Assembly: GCF_025165795.1 (NCBI RefSeq)
Contig: NZ_JAJAGO010000021.1
Location: 1 to 64,000, forward strand
From: Streptomyces gossypii
GTDB lineage: Bacteria; Actinomycetota; Actinomycetes; Streptomycetales; Streptomycetaceae
DNA: 64,000 bases
Reading direction: 5' to 3'
Of this stretch, positions 57,930 to 64,000 are shown in pieces. Both the position numbers and the translations under genes were made by a program. The notes beneath the pieces were generated by a model. That model saw only the letters and a list, made by a program, of their open reading frames with translations. It was not told the origin of the DNA and searched no databases. Numbering within the stretch: position 1 is the first letter of the stretch; each line of letters opens with the position of its first letter.

Positions 57930-58631
57930 ATGGAAACTCAGCGGCGGGGTCTGCACGGGAAGGTGCTCGCGTCCCTCGGGCCCGCCATCACCGGGGGCGA
58001 GTACCCCCCGGGGAGCGTGCTGCGCACCGACGAACTGGAGGCGCACTTCCAGGTCTCACGGACCGTCATGCGCGAGGCGATACGGGTGCTCGAATCCATG
58101 AACCTCGTCGAGTCGCGGCGCCGGGTCGGCGTGACGGTGCGCCCCACCGAGGAGTGGAACGTCTTCGACCCCCAGGTGATCACCTGGCGCCTCCAGGGTG
58201 AGGGACGGCCCCGCCAGCTGCGTTCACTGACCATGCTGCGCTCCGCCGTCGAACCGGTGGCCGCCCGGCTCGCCGCCGAGCATGCGACCGCCGGGCAGTG
58301 CGCCGAGCTGACCGAGCACGCGCTCGGCATGGTCGCCACCTCTCGCGGCCAGCAGCTTGACGCCTATCTGGTGCACGACATCGCCTTCCACCGCGTGGTG
58401 CTGCGCGCCTCGGGCAACGAGATGTTCGCACGGCTGGGCGATGTGGTCGCCGCCGTGCTCACCGGACGCACCGAGCACCAGGTCATGTTCAGCGACCCCG
58501 ACCCGCCCGCGGTCACCCTGCACGTCCAGGTCGCCGAGGCCGTACGGGAGGGCGATGCGCCGCGTGCCGAGGAGCTGACCCGGCGCATCGCCGTCGGCGC
58601 GATGGCGGAGCTGGACGTACTCGCGCCCTGA
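57930..58631 (+). CDS. GntR/FadR-family regulator of gluconate genes
   Basis: A 233-residue FadR-subfamily repressor. Residues 5-75 are the GntR winged helix (GLHGKVLASLGPAITGGEYPPGSVLRTDELEAHFQVSRTVMREAIRVLESMNLVESRRRVG); residues 95-230 are the FCD ligand domain with its metal-binding residues: D in LDAYLVHDIAFHRVVL, His in the same piece, and HVQVAEAV near the end. By position between gntK and gntP it likely senses gluconate or 6-phosphogluconate. Divergent from gntK; convergent with gntP and separated from it by a double hairpin. Confidence 0.9.
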   Translation: METQRRGLHGKVLASLGPAITGGEYPPGSVLRTDELEAHFQVSRTVMREAIRVLESMNLVESRRRVGVTVRPTEEWNVFDPQVITWRLQGEGRPRQLRSLTMLRSAVEPVAARLAAEHATAGQCAELTEHALGMVATSRGQQLDAYLVHDIAFHRVVLRASGNEMFARLGDVVAAVLTGRTEHQVMFSDPDPPAVTLHVQVAEAVREGDAPRAEELTRRIAVGAMAELDVLAP

Positions 58632-58673
58632 CGCTGCGCCCGCGGCTTCACGCGGTACTCGGGCAGGGGTGCA

Positions 58674-58740
58674 CCCCCGCCCCGGGGCGGGGGCAGGGGT
58701 GCACGGGAGGGCCGCCCCTGGGGACGGAAAGGGCGGCCCT
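58674..58740. terminator. Double hairpin between regulator and gntP (bidirectional)
   Basis: A perfect 20-bp palindrome CCCCCGCCCCGGGGCGGGGG (58674-58693) and a second stem AGGGCCGCCC/GGGCGGCCCT (58708-58717 and 58731-58740) with a 13-base loop. Placed between convergent genes. Confidence 0.75.
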
Positions 58741-58742
58741 GG

Positions 58743-60257
<1,515 letters not shown>

Positions 60258-60312
60258 ACGCACTCTCCATACCGATGGCCTGAACCGGACGTCCGACGGA
60301 AGTTACGCCCAC

Positions 60313-60323
60313 AGGTAGTACCT
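60313..60323. promoter_or_regulatory. AGGTAGTACCT palindrome in the gntP promoter
   Basis: An 11-bp palindrome with a single central base, 56 bp upstream of gntP. Eight of its bases (AGGTAGTA) recur in the gntK/regulator promoter region at 57867-57874, so it is a candidate regulator half-site. Confidence 0.45.
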
Positions 60324-60426
60324 ATTCAAGAGGTGAGCAGAAAACGTCATACGATAGCGCTGTTGATCACGCGTACCGCAGTCGCTTACCGCGCCTTCCG
60401 GCGGTCGGCGAAGCACCCGCACGCGC

Positions 60427-61860
60427 TCAGAGACGCTCCGCCGAAGCTTCCGGCCAGCGCGTGAACCAGCGCTGGTCAGCCTCCAGCTGGGCTGCCAGCG
60501 AGATCAGCAGCGGCTCACTGCCCGCCGGTCCGAGCAGCTGGGCGCCCAGCGGTAGCCCGGATCGGGTGAAGCCCGCCGGGACGTTGACGCCCGGCCAGCC
60601 CAGCACGTTCCACGGCCAGGCGTACGGGCAGTGCGCGATCATCGCCCGGTCCGTCTGCCACGGGGAGAGGCGGGCCAGGTCACCGATCCGCGGCGGCGGA
60701 GTCGCCGTGGTCGGCACCAGCAGCACGTCGTACCGGCGGAAGAGCGCACCCACCCGCCGCCGCAGCGGCGCCTCCGCGCCCCGCGCCAGCCGCAGCACCG
60801 GGCCGCCGAGCAGCCCACCCGTACGCGCGGCGCCCCGCGTCCGGACATCCAGCAGCGCACGGTCGGGCACCCGCCGCGTCCACTCCCGCACACCCGCCGT
60901 GGCGCGCGGCACGAAGCTCAGACCCACCATCCCGTACGCCGGATCGGCCTCCGCCACCTCGTGCCCCAGCCCCGCCAGCCGCTCCGCGAGCGCGGTGACC
61001 TTCGCCCGTACGACCGGGGCCAGCGTCTTCGGGGTGCCGGTGAAGGCCATCCGGAAGGACAGCGCGACACGCAGCCGCCCCGGATCACGGCCCGCCGCCG
61101 CCGCCACGTCCACCGGCGGCGGACGATGCAGATCACCCGCCGCGCTGCCGCTCGCGGCGGCCAGCAGCAGCGCCGCGTCGGCGACCGTACGGGCGAGCGT
61201 GCCGTGCACCGTGATGCCGTGGAACGCCTCGGCATCCGGCCAGCTGGAGATGCGGCCGCGCTGCGGCTTGATACCGACCAGATGAGTCCAGGCCGACGGT
61301 ATCCGTACGGAGCCCGCGCCGTCCGAGCCGAGCGCCCCCGCGACCAGCCCGGCCGCCACAGCCGCCGCCGAACCGCCGGACGAGCCGCCCGGCGTGTGCC
61401 CGCGCGCCCACGGATTGCGGGTCTCGCCGAAGGCGGGGCCCTCGGTGAACGGCCACTGGCCCAGCTCCGGGGTGTTCGCCTTGCCGACGATGACCGCCCC
61501 GGCCGTACGCAGCCGCCGCACCGCCTCGGCGTCCGCCGTGCGGCGCGGGAAGTCGCCGGGGCAGCCGAACGCGGTGGGCTCACCGGCAACGTCCGTGTCG
61601 TCCTTGACCGCTACCGGCACCCCGAGCAGCGGCGCCCGCTCGCCCGCCGCGAGCCGCAGGTCGGCGGCGTCCGCCTCGGCGAGGGCGGCCTCGTGGCGCA
61701 CCACACGGAAGGCGTTGAGCGCGGGCTGTGCGGCGTCGATGCGGGCGAGGGCACGCTCGGTGAGGGCGCGCGAGGTCACCTCGCCCGCGGCGAGGGCACG
61801 GGCCTGGGAGACGAGGGTGCGGGGCTCTTCCGGTGGGGGCGGGGGTACGGGCGCGGGCAC
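60427..61860 (-). CDS. Amidase signature family protein
   Basis: A 477-residue amidase. The Ser-cisSer-Lys triad is present: Lys in LLGVPVAVKDDTDVAG, and GGSSGGSAAAVAAGLVAGALGSDGAGSVRIPSAW with the Ser residues; further TPELGQWPFTEGPAFGETRNPWA upstream and GWPGVNVPAGFTRSGLPLGAQLLG at the end. The usual DGGGSIR reads DGAGSVR, which is tolerated. The GTG start 61860 gives MPAPVPPPPPEEP before the domain. The substrate (amide or nitrile-derived) is not predictable. No operon partner. Confidence 0.92.
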   Translation of the reverse strand: MPAPVPPPPPEEPRTLVSQARALAAGEVTSRALTERALARIDAAQPALNAFRVVRHEAALAEADAADLRLAAGERAPLLGVPVAVKDDTDVAGEPTAFGCPGDFPRRTADAEAVRRLRTAGAVIVGKANTPELGQWPFTEGPAFGETRNPWARGHTPGGSSGGSAAAVAAGLVAGALGSDGAGSVRIPSAWTHLVGIKPQRGRISSWPDAEAFHGITVHGTLARTVADAALLLAAASGSAAGDLHRPPPVDVAAAAGRDPGRLRVALSFRMAFTGTPKTLAPVVRAKVTALAERLAGLGHEVAEADPAYGMVGLSFVPRATAGVREWTRRVPDRALLDVRTRGAARTGGLLGGPVLRLARGAEAPLRRRVGALFRRYDVLLVPTTATPPPRIGDLARLSPWQTDRAMIAHCPYAWPWNVLGWPGVNVPAGFTRSGLPLGAQLLGPAGSEPLLISLAAQLEADQRWFTRWPEASAERL

Positions 61861-62097
61861 GGTGCACCATCCCAGCTACTCGCGGGTAAGTGCATTCATC
61901 CTGGCGGCGTTGGCGTGTGCCCGCAATGCCCGTGCGCACCTGCCTGCCCGATCCGCTTCCGGTGCTCCGGGTGCGCCCCTGGTCAGCAATCGGCGCCGGT
62001 CATCAAGAGGCGGGAACGAGACGAGATCCAGTTGCTTCCTTTCCCTGCGGATCACGCCCCGGCATGCTGGCGGCTTCATGGAAGAGGGGAATTGCGG

Positions 62098-62932
62098 ATG
62101 CGTGTGGTGACGTGGAATCTGTGGTGGCGGTTCGGGCCGTGGGAGCAGCGGCGGGAGGCGATCCTGTCGGTCCTCGACGGTCTGCGGCCCGATGTGGTCG
62201 GCTTGCAGGAGGTGTGGGCCCGTGGTGAGGAGAACCTCGCTGCGTGGCTGGCCGAGCGGCTCGGCATGCACTGGACCTGGGCCGCGTCGGACACGCCGGA
62301 GCGGTGGCAGAAGCGCATCGGGGATTCCACGGTCGGTATCGGTAACGCGGTGTTGAGCAAGTGGCCCATCGTGGGCCGTGACGTCGTGCGGCTGCCGTCG
62401 GCAGGCGGGCAGGACGACGGACGGCTCGCCCTGCACGCACTGCTGGACGCCCCCGGGCAGCGGGTGCCGTTCTTCACCACACACCTGAACCACGCCGTCC
62501 ACGAGTCGGCGGTGCGATGCCCGGCAGGTCGCCGTCCTGGCCGAGTTCGTAGCAGCCCGCCGCAGCGCGGGATCCTTTCCCCCGGTGGTCACCGGGGACT
62601 ACAACGCCTGGCCGGACTCGGACGAGATGCGTCTGCTCGGCGGCTACAAGACCGCACCCGCCGTCGCCGGTCAGGTCCTCATCGACGCCTGGGAATACGC
62701 CGATCCGGCGGCGCCGTCAGCCACCTGGGACGCGGCGAACCCTCTCGCCGCCCGCACCTTCGAACCGAACGTGCGATGCGACTACATCCATGTCGGACTG
62801 CCCGGTCCCGATGGCCTCGGACGTGTCTGCTCAGTGCGACGCGCCGGCGATGCTCCCGTCGGTGAGGCATGGCCCTCAGACCACACCGCGGTCGTCGCCG
62901 ACCTGGCATTGGACACGGCCGCAGTCCCCTGA
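62098..62932 (+). pseudogene. Endonuclease/exonuclease/phosphatase family gene with a +1 frameshift
   Basis: Start MRVVTWNLWWRFGPWEQRREAILSVL, with Asn of TWN and Glu of LQEVW, continuing to TTHLNHAVHESAVRC. After codon 62518-62520 (TGC) one extra C in CCC (62520-62522) shifts the frame; removing one C gives RQVAVLAEFVAARRSAGSF and joins GDYNAWPDSDEMR and AWPSDHTAVVADLAL, the remaining metal and catalytic residues. The intact protein would have 277 residues, a normal length for this phosphodiesterase family. All catalytic motifs are undamaged, so the frameshift is recent, a sequencing error or a phase switch. Confidence 0.85.
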
Positions 62933-63147
62933 TGCTGCCTTGTCCACGCCGACGCCCATGCCGACGGAGAACCAGTCGGTCACGGTGGACCGAAAACATT
63001 GAGATATCAGACCTGTTCGCAGACCAGCCCACGGCGAAGTTCCGCTGCCTCCGCCGAGGGCGGGGAGGCAGCAGGGCTACTCAATGAGAGTGAGCACGCG
63101 GAACTCAGCGTCAGGCAAATGCCCGTTGAGCACCCCAGGTGCTCTTC
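62933..63147. other. Non-coding gap
   Basis: 215 bp between the frameshifted nuclease gene and the DUF397 gene. Open stretches are short, and no promoter, repeat or RNA gene is obvious. Not assigned. Confidence 0.5.
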
Positions 63148-63396
63148 TCATTCGCCAGGTATGAGGCCCGGCTGGTTGTCCTGAACTCCCCTGCAGTAGG
63201 CGTCGTACTCCGAGTCCGTGAGAGGAATTATCCGATCCTTCAGGACGGAGTGCCGCAGTACATAGCCCAGTCCCTTGACTCGGGTCACCTCCAAGCAGTC
63301 ATTGGGACTCCCTCCGGAGAAGGTGGACTTGGTCCACTCAGCCTCTGAGAGGTCTGCGGCCAGCAGGGCTTCGAGGGTCTTGATCTTGTCAGTCAC
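63148..63396 (-). CDS. DUF397 domain protein
   Basis: An 82-residue protein: WTKSTFSGGSPNDCLEVTRVKGLGYVLRHSVLKDRIIPLTDSEYDAYCRGVQ is a complete DUF397 domain with its W-S-G-G-DC-E-V pattern. In Streptomyces such proteins are coded next to Scr1-type XRE regulators and are thought to be their toxin-like or signalling partners. GTG 63396 overlaps the stop of the upstream regulator by 8 bp, so both genes are coupled. The first ~18 residues are not conserved. Confidence 0.88.
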   Translation of the reverse strand: MTDKIKTLEALLAADLSEAEWTKSTFSGGSPNDCLEVTRVKGLGYVLRHSVLKDRIIPLTDSEYDAYCRGVQDNQPGLIPGE

Positions 63397-64000
63397 GTGC
63401 TGTCTCTTTTCGCTTGCTGGCGATCAGCTCTAGCGAGGACATCTCATCCAGCGCCACGCTCCGGAGGGAGTCCACCGCAACGCGGATCTCTCGGACCTCC
63501 CCAGGCTTGTCCTTGAAGTCCATCCCAGTCATCTGATCGAAAGCGACGACGGGACTCCCACCCTCACCCGCGAATTCCAGCAAGGTGAACATGTAGGTCA
63601 GGGTCGTAGGCGCTGTGAACGGGATGATGCGGAACTGCACTCGCCCCGAACGACCATCCTCGGCCAGGGCATCGAGTTGTTCGAGCATGACGGTTGGCCC
63701 ACCAACCATCTGCGCCAGGGCACCCTCGGAGAAAATGGCCTCAACCTGAGGAGCCGGCTCCTTGTCGAAGATCTTTCGACGCTGAGACCGCATCGACGCT
63801 GAACGGCCGGCGTCGTCCCGCGTCATCACGGTCCCAGAGAACGGCAGCACCTGGGACTGCGCGTAAGCCGGAGTCTGGATGAGTCCGGGCAGAACGTTGC
63901 CTGCCAACGTCGTCATCTTGGTCGCAGCGTCCTCGTGCGCCACAAACTTGATCAGCGAGTCGGATACGACGCCCCTGAATGCGTCCCACCACGCTCCCGT
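63389..64000 (-). CDS. Scr1-family XRE regulator, 5' end outside the window
   Basis: The last 203 codons of a DUF5753-type transcriptional regulator, partial at the window edge. TGAWWDAFRGVVSDSLIKFVAHEDAATKM and VLPGLIQTPAYAQS are the characteristic start of the C-terminal domain, followed by the EAIFSEGALAQMVGG segment and VQFRIIPFTA, and ending with VDSLRSVALDEMSSLELI. The HTH (about 80 residues) should lie to the right of base 64000. Coupled to the DUF397 gene. Confidence 0.88.
   Translation of the reverse strand, partial: TGAWWDAFRGVVSDSLIKFVAHEDAATKMTTLAGNVLPGLIQTPAYAQSQVLPFSGTVMTRDDAGRSASMRSQRRKIFDKEPAPQVEAIFSEGALAQMVGGPTVMLEQLDALAEDGRSGRVQFRIIPFTAPTTLTYMFTLLEFAGEGGSPVVAFDQMTGMDFKDKPGEVREIRVAVDSLRSVALDEMSSLELIASKRKETARD

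Overview
The window is chromosomal DNA from a high-GC actinomycete, almost certainly a Streptomyces. The evidence is strong G/C third-position bias, many GTG/TTG starts, leaderless promoters, and gene content and order matching the core Streptomyces stretch that runs from the accA2/maf block through deoD, deoC and afsQ1-afsQ2-sigQ to add, deoA and cdd, and on to a sialic-acid-type cell-wall polymer cluster. There are no rRNA or tRNA genes, no insertion sequence, no CRISPR array and no prophage that I can see. Accessory content is scattered: toxin-antitoxin pairs, a caspase/NB-ARC conflict gene, and a few decayed genes.

Layout. 1-4.0 kb: a small membrane protein (mmpB-like), a Maf nucleotide pyrophosphatase and an acyl-CoA carboxylase biotin subunit. 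3.9-16 kb: nucleoside and deoxyribose catabolism (DeoR-type regulator, LpdA-like quinone reductase, deoD, phosphohexomutase, deoC, two aldehyde dehydrogenases) with a Phd/VapC-type pair inserted. 16-24 kb: signalling and defence genes (GAF-PAS-GAF-PP2C phosphatase, ECF sigma operon, caspase-NB-ARC-TPR protein with its EACC1-like partner, ArsR-SRPBCC fusion, uridine-kinase-like protein). 24.4-30 kb: sigQ/afsQ1/afsQ2 and lipoprotein, VanZ, PspC and a secreted Met/Gly-rich protein. 30-37 kb: adenosine deaminase, LysR/MFS pair, Uma2, winged-helix regulator, RelE/YefM pair. 37-45.6 kb: deoA-cdd-ABC nucleoside importer-BMP lipoprotein and an M20 hydrolase. 45.8-57.3 kb: glycosyltransferase and CMP-sialic/Kdn cluster. 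57.3-60.4 kb: gluconate module (gntK, GntR regulator, gntP). 60.4-64 kb: amidase, a frameshifted endonuclease/exonuclease/phosphatase gene, and a DUF397/Scr1-type regulator pair cut by the window edge.

How it works together. The nucleoside genes form a dispersed regulon: a 12-bp palindrome, CTACGCGCGTAG or a close variant, lies in front of deoD, deoC, add, the nucleoside ABC operon and the BMP gene. At deoD, deoC and add it sits beside a -10 box that would give a leaderless mRNA. Imported nucleosides would be split by deoD/deoA/cdd/add, and deoxyribose-phosphate cleaved by deoC with aldehyde disposal by the adjacent dehydrogenase. The neuB, neuA-HAD and polysialyltransferase-like genes would make CMP-Kdn or a related nonulosonate and build it into a wall polymer.

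The points most worth a second look are: the palindrome regulon; an ABC ATPase gene that can only start at ATC (or another rare codon) behind a good ribosome binding site; the caspase/NB-ARC/TPR plus EACC1-like pair; a 19-bp perfect inverted repeat around two mirrored start sites at 48.1 kb; and a six-copy 14-bp array at 16 kb whose unit contains the half-site of the nucleoside palindrome.
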